Positions 54,334 to 63,980 are shown, counted from the stretch's first letter. The stretch: DNA of 64,000 nt from CAZDET01 sp964504335 (GCA_964504335.1 CAZDET010000008.1:48448-112447), one strand, 5' to 3'. The notes: generated by a model not told the origin, from the letters alone. Program-made: numbers and translations.

Positions 54334-56373
54334 ATGGACATTGTGACCAAACGGCTATCCCCAGTGAGTTGGCAGTCTTTACTCGGCTGCCTGTTGATTG
54401 TACTGGCTGTACAATGGGGCTGTGTGCCGCCTCAGGAACAGGTGTACACGGATGTAGGTACCATTAGCTGGCAGGATTCTACGTTTCGGCGGCTGTCCGA
54501 TTTCCAGGATCGCAAGATGAGCGATAGCTTATTTGCCTATCTCAGCCATCCCAATCCCAACTTTCGGTACCTGGCCGCCCGTGCCTTCGGCACGCTGATC
54601 GATTCCTCCGCTATCGACAGCCTGGCACCGCTCCTAGCGGACCGGTTCGACATCGTCCGGGCCGCTGCTGCTTATGCCATCGGCCAGCAAGGCCTGCCCG
54701 CCGGAGGGACCCTGCTGGCTGGTGCTTTCGAGCAAAACGACACCGGTGGGGTCTACACACAGGCCCACCGGGAGATATTAAGTGCTGTCGGCAAGGTTGG
54801 CTCCGACACGTTGCTGGAGCATCTGGCGTCCATTGTGACGTACCGACCAACGGATACGGCCCTGTTGGAAGGACAAGCCTGGGGCTTGTATTACTTTGGC
54901 CTGCGCGATCTGGTGCACCCCAAGGGTACGGAACGGATGATCGATTTCGTCTTAGGTCCGGAATATCCGGAGCAGGCACGTCTCATTGCGGGTCATTATC
55001 TGGCTCGGATAGACGTTACCATCGATACGAATTTCGTACCGGACCTGGCCAATAGAATGACCAATGAGCGCGATCCCCTTATCCGAATGACACTTGCCGG
55101 TGCGTTGGGGAAAGCGAATTCAAATAATGCCCTGCGGGCCCTGCTCCGCCAATTGGACCGCGAGAATGACTGGCGTGTACGCACCAACATCATCCGCGCG
55201 TTGGGCGGGTACCCCTACCAAGCCGGACGCGACCGCATTCTGGAGGCCGTTCGCGACCCCCACGAGCTGGTGGCACTGACTGCCGCAGACTACCTGATTG
55301 ATCAGGGTACGCCGGAGGATGCTTCTTTGTACTGGCGGTTTACGCGCGATTCGCTTCCCAATATGGTGCGGCTCAGCCTGTTCCGGGCAGCCAACCGCCA
55401 TTTGCCCAATTACTTTGTCGAACTACGCGAACTCATCAACGGGCAATTGCGCCAACGATTTCGTTCGGCCAGCTCTCCCTACGAGCGCGCAGCGGTGCTG
55501 CGGGCGATGGGAGAGTTTCCCTGGAATTTCCGGTACATCCAGAGCCGGGGCTATCAGGACAGTGCCGCCTTGGTACGCACGGCGGCCGTAGCTGCCCTCG
55601 GTCAGGTGGCCAATTATCCCGGTTTTACACGGGTATTTTCGGGAGCCAGCCGCCGAACTACCCGCGAATTGGCGATTTACTTTCAGCAGGCTATTCAAAC
55701 CCTGGAACCGGGTATGGTTTACGAAGCCGCTCAGGCATTGCAAAATGAAGACCGCAACTTTGCGGCGGCCTTCGATAGTCTTCAATTTATTTCCGACGCT
55801 CTGGAAGCGCTGCAGCTGCCCCGGGATGTAGAGGCGTATGTGGCCCTGCAACAGGCCCGGGCCTACCTCACGGACAGCGACTCCGATGAGGCCGTGCAGC
55901 CCGAATGGAATCATCCCATCGACTGGACCGTGCTGCAATCGTTCCGCAAACGACCGGAAGCAATCATCGAAACGAACAAAGGAACTATTCGGGTAGAGCT
56001 GCTGCCGGGTACGGCACCCGGGACGGTGATCAATTTCGTACAACTCGCACAATCCGGCTATTTTAATGATAAGGTGTTCCATCGGGTCGTTCCCAATTTC
56101 GTCGCGCAGGGCGGCGGTCCGATCGGAGACGGCTTCGGAAGCGCTGATTACACCATTCGCACCGAGGTGCCTATCTTCCACTGGAATCGAGCCGGCATCA
56201 TCGGCATGGCCAGCGCCGGGCCGGATACCGAGAGCGTCCAGTTTTTCCTTACCCACTCTCCGACCCCGCATCTGGACGGCCGGTACACGGCCTTTGGTAC
56301 CGTGACGCAGGGGCAGCAGGTGCTGGACCAGATCCGCATTGGAGATCAAATCGAGCGCGTTCGGATCGAGTAG
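54334..56373 (+). CDS. HEAT-repeat/cyclophilin fusion lipoprotein
   Basis: 679 aa with an N-terminal signal and lipobox VQWGC (lipid Cys near 29). Residues 60-530 are helical repeats in HEAT style (RYLAARAFGTLIDSSAIDSL, LVALTAADYLIDQGTPED in short pieces). Residues 545-679 are a cyclophilin-type peptidyl-prolyl isomerase with the active-site Arg and Gln in FHRVVPNFVAQGG and the end LDGRYTAFGTV. It probably folds or holds envelope proteins in the periplasm. It starts 27 bases after the penicillin-binding protein. Confidence 0.88.
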   Translation: MDIVTKRLSPVSWQSLLGCLLIVLAVQWGCVPPQEQVYTDVGTISWQDSTFRRLSDFQDRKMSDSLFAYLSHPNPNFRYLAARAFGTLIDSSAIDSLAPLLADRFDIVRAAAAYAIGQQGLPAGGTLLAGAFEQNDTGGVYTQAHREILSAVGKVGSDTLLEHLASIVTYRPTDTALLEGQAWGLYYFGLRDLVHPKGTERMIDFVLGPEYPEQARLIAGHYLARIDVTIDTNFVPDLANRMTNERDPLIRMTLAGALGKANSNNALRALLRQLDRENDWRVRTNIIRALGGYPYQAGRDRILEAVRDPHELVALTAADYLIDQGTPEDASLYWRFTRDSLPNMVRLSLFRAANRHLPNYFVELRELINGQLRQRFRSASSPYERAAVLRAMGEFPWNFRYIQSRGYQDSAALVRTAAVAALGQVANYPGFTRVFSGASRRTTRELAIYFQQAIQTLEPGMVYEAAQALQNEDRNFAAAFDSLQFISDALEALQLPRDVEAYVALQQARAYLTDSDSDEAVQPEWNHPIDWTVLQSFRKRPEAIIETNKGTIRVELLPGTAPGTVINFVQLAQSGYFNDKVFHRVVPNFVAQGGGPIGDGFGSADYTIRTEVPIFHWNRAGIIGMASAGPDTESVQFFLTHSPTPHLDGRYTAFGTVTQGQQVLDQIRIGDQIERVRIE

Positions 56374-56380
56374 ATTTAAC

Positions 56381-56388
56381 TACCTTTG
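56381..56388 (+). promoter_or_regulatory. -7 box for gcvT
   Basis: TACCTTTG, 20 bases ahead of the first gcvT ATG, just after the upstream stop. Suggests gcvT has its own promoter despite the tight spacing. Confidence 0.45.
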
Positions 56389-56408
56389 CCGCGTTTATTA
56401 GCCTTTGA

Positions 56409-57542
56409 ATGACATCCATGAAGAAGACACCCCTCACCGAGACACACCGCAAGTTGGGAGCAAAGATGACCGACTTTGCCGGCTACGAGATGCCCATTTC
56501 CTATAAGGGGTTGAAAGAAGAACATATGGCCGTCCGGGAACGGGCCGGCATTTTTGATGTCTCTCACATGGGAGAATTCATCATTCGGGGGCCACAGGCG
56601 CTGGACCTCGTTCAATACGTAACGACCAACGACGCCGGCAAGCTCGGTCCGGGAAAAGCCCAGTATTCCTGCCTGCCCAATGAACAGGGCGGTATCGTTG
56701 ATGACCTGATCGTATACCACCTTCCGCCCAACCCGAATATGATGGGGCCGAATGCGGATCAGCCTGCCTACATGCTGGTAGTCAATGCCGCAAATATCGA
56801 GAAGGACCTCGAGTGGATCAAGTCGCACAACTCCTTCGACGCAGAAGTTCTGGATATTTCCGATCAGACGGCCCTGCTGGCCGTGCAGGGCCCCAAGGCA
56901 ACCGATATCCTACAGTCGCTGACCCGGGAAGATCTGGCGTCTATTCCTTTCTACCAATTCCGGCGGGGTACCATTGCCGGCATCGAGAACGTCATTCTTT
57001 CAGCTACCGGATACACCGGCTCCGGCGGCTTTGAGCTGTACTGTTTGTCGAATCGGGCGGAGGAGCTCTGGAACGCCGTGCTGGAAGCAGGAGCCGAACA
57101 CGGTATTCGGCCGGCCGGCCTTGGCGCACGCGATACACTCCGTCTGGAAATGGGCTACAGCCTCTACGGCAACGACATTACCGACACGACCAGCCCCCTC
57201 GAAGCCGGCCTCGGTTGGATCACCAAGCTCGACAAAGGGAATTTCGTAGGCCGGGAATTCCTCATCCAACAAAAAGAAAAAGGCCTCGAACGCCGCCTGG
57301 TCGCCTTCAAACTCAACGGGCGACGGGCTCCCCGTCAGGGCTACCCTATCGAAGACGGCTCTGGCAATCAAATCGGTACGGTTACCTCGGGTACCCATTC
57401 CCCCATGCTCGATCAGCCGATCGGCCTGGGCTATGTGCCAATGGATTACCGCAAAGTCGGCACGGAACTCCAGATCAACGTAGGCCGAAAGCTAGTGCCG
57501 GCCGAGGTAGTGAAGCTCCCCTTTGTGAAGATTGAGGGGTAG
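56409..57542 (+). CDS. gcvT: aminomethyltransferase (glycine cleavage T protein)
   Basis: Tetrahydrofolate-dependent T protein of the glycine cleavage system, 377 aa; starts at 56409 or 56418. Pattern: TETHRKLGAKMTDFAGYEMPI, RAGIFDVSHMGEF, the catalytic Asp in GIVDDLIVY, TGYTGSGGFELY, ARDTLRLEMGYSLYG and LGYVPMDY at the end. A small insertion (PPNPNMMGPNAD) follows the GIVDD strand. The rest of the system is outside the window. Confidence 0.95.
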   Translation: MTSMKKTPLTETHRKLGAKMTDFAGYEMPISYKGLKEEHMAVRERAGIFDVSHMGEFIIRGPQALDLVQYVTTNDAGKLGPGKAQYSCLPNEQGGIVDDLIVYHLPPNPNMMGPNADQPAYMLVVNAANIEKDLEWIKSHNSFDAEVLDISDQTALLAVQGPKATDILQSLTREDLASIPFYQFRRGTIAGIENVILSATGYTGSGGFELYCLSNRAEELWNAVLEAGAEHGIRPAGLGARDTLRLEMGYSLYGNDITDTTSPLEAGLGWITKLDKGNFVGREFLIQQKEKGLERRLVAFKLNGRRAPRQGYPIEDGSGNQIGTVTSGTHSPMLDQPIGLGYVPMDYRKVGTELQINVGRKLVPAEVVKLPFVKIEG

Positions 57543-57773
57543 GCCTTCGTTCGTCAATTTTCAGCCCTTTCCTCTAGCTATTTTGTAGTTCCCAGCAGAA
57601 AAATTGCAGGAAATACGCGCTTTAGGACCGATAGCGTATTGATCCTCAAAACAAAACCGCTCCTTTTTTATTTACCTTGTGCCCTCAAAAAACCGGGACG
57701 CACGTCATCGGGTATCCGTGCACGCTATATCATCATCCGTCATTTCCCAAGGAATTGTAAAAAGCCTACGTCT

Positions 57774-58274
57774 ATGACATTAGAAGAGGGGAAAGATAAA
57801 TTCATCCAAAGCTGGGGTGCCTTGGGATCGAATTGGGGGATCAACCGTACGATGGCACAAATTCATGCCCTTTTACTGATATCTCCCCAGGCACTTAGCG
57901 CCGACCAGATTATGGACGAGTTACAGATCAGCCGGGGCAACGCGAACATGAATATTCGAGCCCTAATTGATTGGGGGCTAGTGCATAAGGAACTCAAGTC
58001 GGGCGAGCGCAAAGAGTTCTTCGTCGCTCAGAAAGACATGTGGGAGGTCGTCAAGTCTATTATAATCCAGCGCAAAAAGAAGGAATTAGAACCGATGCTG
58101 CGCATGCTCGATGAGTTGAGCAGTATTGAAGGAGAAGGAGCCGATACTGAGGAGTTCATCCACATCATTCGCGAAATCAAACTTTTTTCCAGCAAAGCGG
58201 ATTCGACGCTCGACACCTTGGTTAAGTCTGATTCCAACTGGTTTGTCGGTACCTTCATGAAAATGATCCGATAG
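57774..58274 (+). CDS. GbsR/MarR-family transcription regulator
   Basis: 166 aa from the ATG at 57774; the open frame from 57639 has no support. Winged helix: KFIQSWGALGSNWGINRTMAQIHALLL, then LSADQIMDELQISRGNANMNIRALIDWGLVHK and the wing ELKSGERKEFFVA, in the GbsR/MarR pattern. The C-terminal half is helical and makes the dimer. In Bacillus GbsR answers choline and controls betaine genes; the target here is unknown. Convergent with the dehydrogenase at 58317. Confidence 0.85.
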   Translation: MTLEEGKDKFIQSWGALGSNWGINRTMAQIHALLLISPQALSADQIMDELQISRGNANMNIRALIDWGLVHKELKSGERKEFFVAQKDMWEVVKSIIIQRKKKELEPMLRMLDELSSIEGEGADTEEFIHIIREIKLFSSKADSTLDTLVKSDSNWFVGTFMKMIR

Positions 58275-58304
58275 CCTACCGCATACCCTTACTGCAGGCT
58301 ATCG
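58269..58304. terminator. hairpin between convergent genes
   Basis: 9-base perfect stem (58269-58277 with 58296-58304) around 18 bases; the left arm includes the regulator's stop codon. Followed on the plus strand by CACACATTTT. Confidence 0.45.
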
Positions 58305-58316
58305 CACACATTTTAT

Positions 58317-59276
58317 CTATTTATCATCACCGTAAAAGGCGATAATTCGGTCGGCCAGTTCGAGTCCGATCCGAGCCTGGGCTTCCAGGGTACTTGCTCC
58401 GATGTGAGGCGTTACGCTAACGCGCGGATGCTGCAGCAGATCGCGGCTCGGGTTGGGCTCTCCCTCGAAGACGTCGATTCCCACCCCGCCGAGATGACCA
58501 CTGTTGAGTGCCTCCAGGATGGCGTGTTCGTCGGCGATGCCGCCTCTTGCCGTATTGATAATGAAGGCACCGGGTTTCATTTTGGCGATTTCCGATTTCC
58601 CGATCAAGGCACCGTCGAGAGCAGGAACGTGTAAGGTGATGAAATCACTGTTTGCGAGGGCTTCTTCCATGGAAACGGTTTCGAGATGGACGGACATGCG
58701 CACATTTTTACTGTCGTACAGCTCGATGTCGATACTCACTTCATCGACTACCAGGTCGACGGGCAATACCTTCATACCCAAGCCGAGACCGATGCGGGCC
58801 ACTTCTTGCCCGATGCGGCCGAAGCCAATTACGCCCAGCGATTTTCCACGAAGCTGAAACCCCTGGGAAAACGCGATTTTAAGCCCTTTGAAGTCCGAAT
58901 CGGCGGCGGGTAATTCTCGGTTGGAGCGGTGCAGGAAGCGCGCCAGTGCAAACATATGGGCAAACGCCAACTCCGCCACGGATTGGGAAGAGGCAGCCGG
59001 AGTGTTCATTACTTTGATGCCCTTAGAGCGGGCGTATTCGTGGTCGATGTTGTCGAGCCCGACGCCGGCGCGGGCAATAATTTTCAGTTTAGGACACTGG
59101 TCGATAAGGTCTTTTCGGACTTTCGTGGCACTTCGAACGATGATGACATCGTAGGCGGGCAGTTCCACTGCGAGGCGCTCTTGAGCAACTTTTTCGGTTC
59201 TCACTTCGTAACCTGCTTCTTGCAGCAGGGTCAAGCCATCTGGATGGATACCATCATTGGCGAGAATCTTGATCAT
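58317..59276 (-). CDS. D-2-hydroxyacid dehydrogenase, phosphoglycerate dehydrogenase type
   Basis: 319 aa NAD enzyme. NAD-binding GVIGFGRIGQEVARIG, catalytic Arg in NTARGG, Glu in DVFEGEPNPS, and His in TPHIGAST. This matches short 3-phosphoglycerate dehydrogenases without the regulatory ACT domain (serine synthesis). Other D-2-hydroxyacid substrates are possible. Preceded by a near-consensus box TTAATTTG at 59282-59289 on the minus strand. Confidence 0.88.
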   Translation of the reverse strand: MIKILANDGIHPDGLTLLQEAGYEVRTEKVAQERLAVELPAYDVIIVRSATKVRKDLIDQCPKLKIIARAGVGLDNIDHEYARSKGIKVMNTPAASSQSVAELAFAHMFALARFLHRSNRELPAADSDFKGLKIAFSQGFQLRGKSLGVIGFGRIGQEVARIGLGLGMKVLPVDLVVDEVSIDIELYDSKNVRMSVHLETVSMEEALANSDFITLHVPALDGALIGKSEIAKMKPGAFIINTARGGIADEHAILEALNSGHLGGVGIDVFEGEPNPSRDLLQHPRVSVTPHIGASTLEAQARIGLELADRIIAFYGDDK

Positions 59277-59411
59277 ACGGTCAAATTAATTTCAGTCGGG
59301 AATTGGAAGGGGGTGTTCAACTACCCACCGCAAAGAAACGCATTTCGAATATGATCCACCCCCTTCCCCGCAGGCAATCTACTAAGTGTAAGCCAAAGAA
59401 CGCCCTTGTAC

Positions 59412-59882
59412 TTAGTTGCTCGATTCTTCGGTGATCACGGGAAAAGAAGCTCCGGAGTAATGGTTGAACTTGTTGGCGCTGGTTATGGGTAGTTGGTAGC
59501 GATCCACGACCGTGGCCAGCAGGGCTTTCAATTCGCCGTTCGGCATTGTCCGGGATTCTGGACGAAGCAGGAAACCTAAGCGGTGGATAGTACCGTCGGG
59601 ATTAAGGAATACGTGCATCCAGAGTTTTATACCCTTAATATCTACGGCTTCGGCTTCGGCGGTCTTCTCTACGAATTGCAGGAAATCCATCCAGGCAGAA
59701 AAGGCCTTTTGGATATCGTTGTCAGTGGCCTCCAGCATGGTTCTGCTAAAGTCAGCGGTAAGCGTTTCGTACTGCTTTTCCGCTTCCCCCAAAACGAACA
59801 CATTGTCGAGCTTCGATTGTTGGGCAGTTGTCTGGCTAACCACCAGACAGCAAAGGGTAACGAATAGTAAATAGCGTAGCAT
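59412..59882 (-). CDS. small exported protein, unknown function
   Basis: 156 aa. Signal peptide ending SQTTAQ. A helical region (LTADFSRTMLEATDNDIQKAF in part) is followed by a beta-rich end with LWMHVFLNPDGTIHRLGF, resembling the TonB-C-like or hydrolase-inhibitor strand order seen in short Bacteroidota exported proteins. No family recognised. Lies alone; the 295-base gap to cvpA holds no gene. Confidence 0.7.
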   Translation of the reverse strand: MLRYLLFVTLCCLVVSQTTAQQSKLDNVFVLGEAEKQYETLTADFSRTMLEATDNDIQKAFSAWMDFLQFVEKTAEAEAVDIKGIKLWMHVFLNPDGTIHRLGFLLRPESRTMPNGELKALLATVVDRYQLPITSANKFNHYSGASFPVITEESSN

Positions 59883-60177
59883 AATCGTAATTGAGATTAT
59901 TGAAATACTAGGATTTTGAACAACATTGGTGGTGATAGAACGCAGCGAAAGGGAAATGGCGCGTGTACAAAAGCGGTGTTCGAACTATTTACTGGGGTGC
60001 TCCGTGATACAAAAGTAATCAACTGCTGTTACTTATTGTAACGAATCGTTTAGTGTGACCTACTGTGACTTAGGCTCGTCTTATAATCAGGTACAGGCAG
60101 GTAGTCGTCGGATGGCCTTTGGTTTTTATCTAAAAAATGGGACGATCTACCAATGAAACTGTATCTTAACCACTGTT

Positions 60178-60759
60178 ATGATTGATTTTCTCTGCCTCAT
60201 CATTGCTGCATACGGATTCTGGGTAGGCTATTCCCGAGGAATTATTCAGACCGTATTCACGATCGTATCGCTGCTCTTTGGGGTGATTGCCGCCCTTAAA
60301 TACGGCCACATAGTGGCAGAAGTCCTTGCCGACTTTTTCCCCAGCGGCGGAGGCTTGCTTGCCCTTGCCGGCGTCGTGCTGACCTTCGTACTGACGATGG
60401 CCATTTTCCGCCTGATAAGCCGCGCCTTGGAAGGCGTTTTGGAATCCATCAACATCAATTTCATCAACCAGATTCTCGGCGGCGCACTTACTTCCATTTT
60501 CTTCGTATTCATCTTTAGTGTATTGCTCCAGTTTGCTGATCGCTCGGGCGTATTGGACAACGCAAAGCAAACCTCCATCACCTACGAGCTGCTCGAACCG
60601 TTGCCCGATCAGGTCTACAAGGCGAGCAAGCGCTACTGGCCCTTCGTCGTCAGTCTGTACGACAACGTGCTCGATCTCATGGATCAATTCGATACGGGAG
60701 CGGAAATGGAGCGCGAAGAACGCGACAGTGTATTTGATGTCGAAGAAGAAAGTATCTAA
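60178..60759 (+). CDS. cvpA: CvpA family membrane protein
   Basis: 193 aa inner-membrane protein with four helices and the family's DFLCLIIAAYGFWVGYSRGIIQTVFTI start and VLTFVLTMAIFRLISRALE middle (given in part). CvpA in E. coli affects colicin V secretion and bile resistance. The cytoplasmic C-terminal end is acidic. The glycosyltransferase gene starts 20 bases later, with its own promoter box inside that gap. Confidence 0.85.
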   Translation: MIDFLCLIIAAYGFWVGYSRGIIQTVFTIVSLLFGVIAALKYGHIVAEVLADFFPSGGGLLALAGVVLTFVLTMAIFRLISRALEGVLESININFINQILGGALTSIFFVFIFSVLLQFADRSGVLDNAKQTSITYELLEPLPDQVYKASKRYWPFVVSLYDNVLDLMDQFDTGAEMEREERDSVFDVEEESI

Positions 60760-60763
60760 GTCC

Positions 60764-60771
60764 TATCTTTG
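60764..60771 (+). promoter_or_regulatory. -7 box for the glycosyltransferase gene
   Basis: TATCTTTG, ending 8 bases ahead of the ATG at 60780. The transcript would be leaderless or nearly so. Confidence 0.45.
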
Positions 60772-60779
60772 CGGCCAGC

Positions 60780-62294
60780 ATGCCGCAGCTATTACAACAA
60801 CTTAAGTCGAACGGGCCTCTTCTGCTCGGTGGAATGGGGCTTTTCGTAGCGCTGTTTGGGGCGCTCGACATCGTCGACCTGGTCGGCGAAGAGCCCCGGC
60901 GGGCATTGGTGGCTTACGAGATGCTGCTGCGCGGCGATTGGTGGCAACCCACTGTTCACGGCTGGCCCTACTACAACAAACCCCCGGTTTTCAACTGGTT
61001 GATTGCCGCCGGCTTTCAACTCGCAGGAACGCCTGCCGATTGGATCGTACGCCTGCCATCCTTACTTGCCTATCTTCTTACTGCCTGGGCTTTATTTCGA
61101 ATCACCGATCGCACGATTGGGCGGCAGCTTGCGGTTTGGGCGGCTCTGCTTTATTTGAGCAGTGGCCACCTGCTTTTTTACGCGACCGTGTTCAGTGGCG
61201 AGATGGACCTACTGGTGGGTTTGTTGGTGTTCGGACAAGCTTATGCAATGTACCACGGCTGGCAGCAGCAGCGGTTTGGCCGTTTGTTTGTAGGAAGCTA
61301 TCTCCTTATGGCAGTCGGTTTTTTAGTAAAAGGCCTTCCCTCGATTGCTTTTCAGGCGATTACGCTGGTGGCGCTGGCGTTTTATCACCGACAATGGCGT
61401 TGGCTATTCCACCCCTGGCACTTCCTCGGTGCCGCTTTGGGGTTCGGAATGATTGCCGCCTACTTTTACAGCTACGAGTTGGAGTACGGCAATGGATGGC
61501 TGTACTTACTGAATCTAGTGGAAGAGGCCTCTCAGAAAGCAGCGGGAGAAAGTAGTATACTTCCAATCCTGACACATCTGGTTACTTTCCCGCTCGACTT
61601 ATTGGTTGATCTACTCCCTTGGTCGCTACTTGTCCTTGCGCTCTGGCACCGCTCCACGCGGTCGTCCCTTTTGGCGCATCCCTTCCTTCGCTTTGCGGGT
61701 TTGTTTATTGCCGTGAATTTGCCGCTCTATTGGATCTCCCCCGAGGCGCGAACGCGGTACCTGTACATGTTTTTTCCCTTTTTCAGCCTGCTATTTGCCC
61801 GGCTTCTGCTCCAGCAATCCGACCGGATACGGGTCTGGGCACCGCGGCTGGTGCTTTTGCTTATTTTTGGGCGCCTATTATTTAATTATACCTACTTACC
61901 GGCTCGCCAGGCTCAGTCAAGCAGCATTCAATTCCACCGTGCAATCGTAGAAGGCATATCGGCTTGTCAGGCTGCGCCCGACAGCCTGCTTTATTTGCGC
62001 GGGCAATTGGACACCATTCCCATTGATCCGACGATTGGCCCCATTGCGCTCTTCGAACGGTCGCTGATTGTTCCGCCGGATTTGCCCTATATCGTATTCC
62101 TGGAATTATCGCGGCGCCAACAGCGTGTTATTCCCTTCGATACGATTGCTCAGGGAGCGGGCACCTATATCGATGTTTTTACTCCGTCGGTAGCACTGCC
62201 GGCCCCCCCCTGTTTCGATACCACCGTTTGGGACATTCGGCGTATCGTAGTGTTGCCGGATGGCAAACCCGCGGTCAACCCACCGGAATTGTAG
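60780..62294 (+). CDS. GT39/ArnT-like membrane glycosyltransferase
   Basis: 504 aa with about 11 membrane segments. N-terminal DLVGEEPRRALVAYEML carries the Glu/Asp loop and GDWWQPTVHGWPYYNKPPVF the second acidic loop common to ArnT/PMT-type enzymes that use polyprenyl-phosphate sugars. A periplasmic C-terminal domain follows (about 370-504). Transfers a sugar to lipid A or protein; the target is unknown. The oxidoreductase gene starts 25 bases after the stop. Confidence 0.87.
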   Translation: MPQLLQQLKSNGPLLLGGMGLFVALFGALDIVDLVGEEPRRALVAYEMLLRGDWWQPTVHGWPYYNKPPVFNWLIAAGFQLAGTPADWIVRLPSLLAYLLTAWALFRITDRTIGRQLAVWAALLYLSSGHLLFYATVFSGEMDLLVGLLVFGQAYAMYHGWQQQRFGRLFVGSYLLMAVGFLVKGLPSIAFQAITLVALAFYHRQWRWLFHPWHFLGAALGFGMIAAYFYSYELEYGNGWLYLLNLVEEASQKAAGESSILPILTHLVTFPLDLLVDLLPWSLLVLALWHRSTRSSLLAHPFLRFAGLFIAVNLPLYWISPEARTRYLYMFFPFFSLLFARLLLQQSDRIRVWAPRLVLLLIFGRLLFNYTYLPARQAQSSSIQFHRAIVEGISACQAAPDSLLYLRGQLDTIPIDPTIGPIALFERSLIVPPDLPYIVFLELSRRQQRVIPFDTIAQGAGTYIDVFTPSVALPAPPCFDTTVWDIRRIVVLPDGKPAVNPPEL

Positions 62295-62319
62295 CGGTTA
62301 CATAGCAAACCGACCCGCT

Positions 62320-63414
62320 ATGCCGCTTTCCCGCAGACGATTTCTTCAATACGGCTTTGGCTCTATGGCCGCAGCTACCTTTGGTGCCTGTTTGTTGCAA
62401 TCCAACTCCCGCCCCGACCAACCGCTCGGTGTTGCCCTGGTTGGGCTGGGGAATTACAGCACCGGACAATTGGCCCCTGGCCTCCAGCTTACCAGGCAGT
62501 GCCAACTGGCAGGGATCGTAACTGGAAGCCCCTGGAAAATTCCGGAATGGCAACGCAAATACCGCATTCCGGACAGCAACGTGTACAACTACGACAACAT
62601 GCACGAGCTGGCCAATAATCCGGCTATCGACATTGTCTACATCGTCGTGCCTACCGGCTTACACGCCAAGTATGCCATTCGGGCGGCTGAGGCGGGCAAG
62701 CACGTGTGGTGCGAAAAGCCTATGGCTATGAACGTCGAGGAGTGCAAGGCGATCATCGATGCCTGTACACGCAACCGGGTCAAACTCTCGATCGGCTATC
62801 GCATGCAGCACGAGCCCAATACCCAAACGGTGATCCAATACGCCACCTCTCGGCCATACGGCTCCATTCAATCGCTGGAAGCCCTGGCCGGCTACCGGGG
62901 TGGAGGCGGAGATGGCTGGCGATTCCAGCGGGAAATGGGCGGTGGCGCCCTTTACGATATGGGGGTTTATTCGATCAATGGACTACGATATGCTACCGGT
63001 TTGGAGCCTATTCGCGTACTGGAGGCCAAGCAAAGCACCGATCGACCCCGCATTTTCACGGAAGTGGATGAGACCACCGAGTTTCGGCTCGGATTTCCCG
63101 GTGAGCTCGTCGGATACGGGCGCACCAGTGTGGGGGAAACCATAAATCATCTGCGCGTCGATTGTGCCAACGGCTGGTACGAATTGCGCCCAATGCAGAG
63201 CTATTCCGGCGTGCGTGGCCGTACCAGCGACGGTACGCTACTCAACCAGAAAATTGAAGATCAGCAAGCCCGGCAGATGGATAATGATGCGCTAGCCATC
63301 CGGGAAAACAGACCGGTGATGGTGCCCGGGGAAGAGGGGCTTCGCGATATTCGGATCGTGCAGGCGATTATGGAAGCGGCGGAAACAGGTAGTGAAGTTG
63401 CAATCAATAGCTAG
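62320..63414 (+). CDS. Gfo/Idh/MocA oxidoreductase, Tat-exported
   Basis: 364 aa from the ATG at 62320. A twin-arginine signal (LSRRRFLQYGFG) sends it folded to the periplasm, as with bacterial glucose-fructose oxidoreductase. NAD(P)-binding VALVGLGNYSTGQL, then EKPMAMNVEECKAII with the catalytic Lys, and GGGALYDMGVYSIN with the expected Asp/His-type site. Sugar substrate unknown. The open frame from 62260 overlaps the previous gene and is not used. Convergent with the next gene. Confidence 0.9.
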   Translation: MPLSRRRFLQYGFGSMAAATFGACLLQSNSRPDQPLGVALVGLGNYSTGQLAPGLQLTRQCQLAGIVTGSPWKIPEWQRKYRIPDSNVYNYDNMHELANNPAIDIVYIVVPTGLHAKYAIRAAEAGKHVWCEKPMAMNVEECKAIIDACTRNRVKLSIGYRMQHEPNTQTVIQYATSRPYGSIQSLEALAGYRGGGGDGWRFQREMGGGALYDMGVYSINGLRYATGLEPIRVLEAKQSTDRPRIFTEVDETTEFRLGFPGELVGYGRTSVGETINHLRVDCANGWYELRPMQSYSGVRGRTSDGTLLNQKIEDQQARQMDNDALAIRENRPVMVPGEEGLRDIRIVQAIMEAAETGSEVAINS

Positions 63415-63425
63415 TAAACACCTAC

Positions 63426-63908
63426 TTATTTTTTCAATCGACGCTTGTAATTCTGCCAGATATCAACGAGTAACCGGAAAGGCAGCAGGGTGGAGGCGAT
63501 GATGCTGCCAACCCCAAAGAGCAGCATTTGATTGCGGATATAGGCCATCATATTGACCTGTTGGCCGTAGGGCAGATCTCCGACGATGGCATCGAAGCCT
63601 TCTTCATCGATGTACGTCTGGAAAGTATTCAGCCCTTGTACCTGGTAAAAAATGAAGGGAATCATTAGAAAAACCAATACAAATTGGATGGTTGTTCGGT
63701 TGGCCAGGAAGGTGTAGCGCAGGAGAAATACATGTCGGGTAGCCGTGATGAGGGTGGCTATGTACACGATGTTGAGGAGGTAGAAAGGATAGGTAACCGG
63801 GTTGGTGTAGATCGGTAGTAATACCAGCAGAATGACCACCGCAGTGACGACCCACCAGATCAGTTCTAATCTCCCGTAGAGCTTTTTTGCCGTTTCTGTT
63901 TCCGTCAT
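63426..63908 (-). CDS. membrane protein, unknown function
   Basis: 160 aa from the ATG at 63908 (an ATG at 63965 lies inside an upstream hairpin). Four hydrophobic segments at about 12-32, 37-60, 72-92 and 130-150; short basic tail (YKRRLKK). No family recognised. Its upstream gene lies outside the window. Confidence 0.7.
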   Translation of the reverse strand: MTETETAKKLYGRLELIWWVVTAVVILLVLLPIYTNPVTYPFYLLNIVYIATLITATRHVFLLRYTFLANRTTIQFVLVFLMIPFIFYQVQGLNTFQTYIDEEGFDAIVGDLPYGQQVNMMAYIRNQMLLFGVGSIIASTLLPFRLLVDIWQNYKRRLKK

Positions 63909-63952
63909 GGTTTGTTGTAATGTCTGACGCAGATTTGGTTTCCCCAACAGGC

Positions 63953-63980
63953 AAGGGCCCATCACCTTTCGGTGTGGGCC
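63953..63980 (-). terminator. hairpin, probably terminator of a gene to the right
   Basis: A GGGCCC-containing 11-base stem with one bulged base around TTTC. It lies upstream of the membrane-protein gene and could end a minus-strand gene beyond the window. Little T-run follows, so support is moderate. Confidence 0.4.

Noticed and set aside
55423..56349. 308-codon open frame antisense to the HEAT/cyclophilin gene
   Set aside because: It mirrors a gene with clear domains; the high G+C third positions give long shadow frames on the opposite strand, and it shows no domain.
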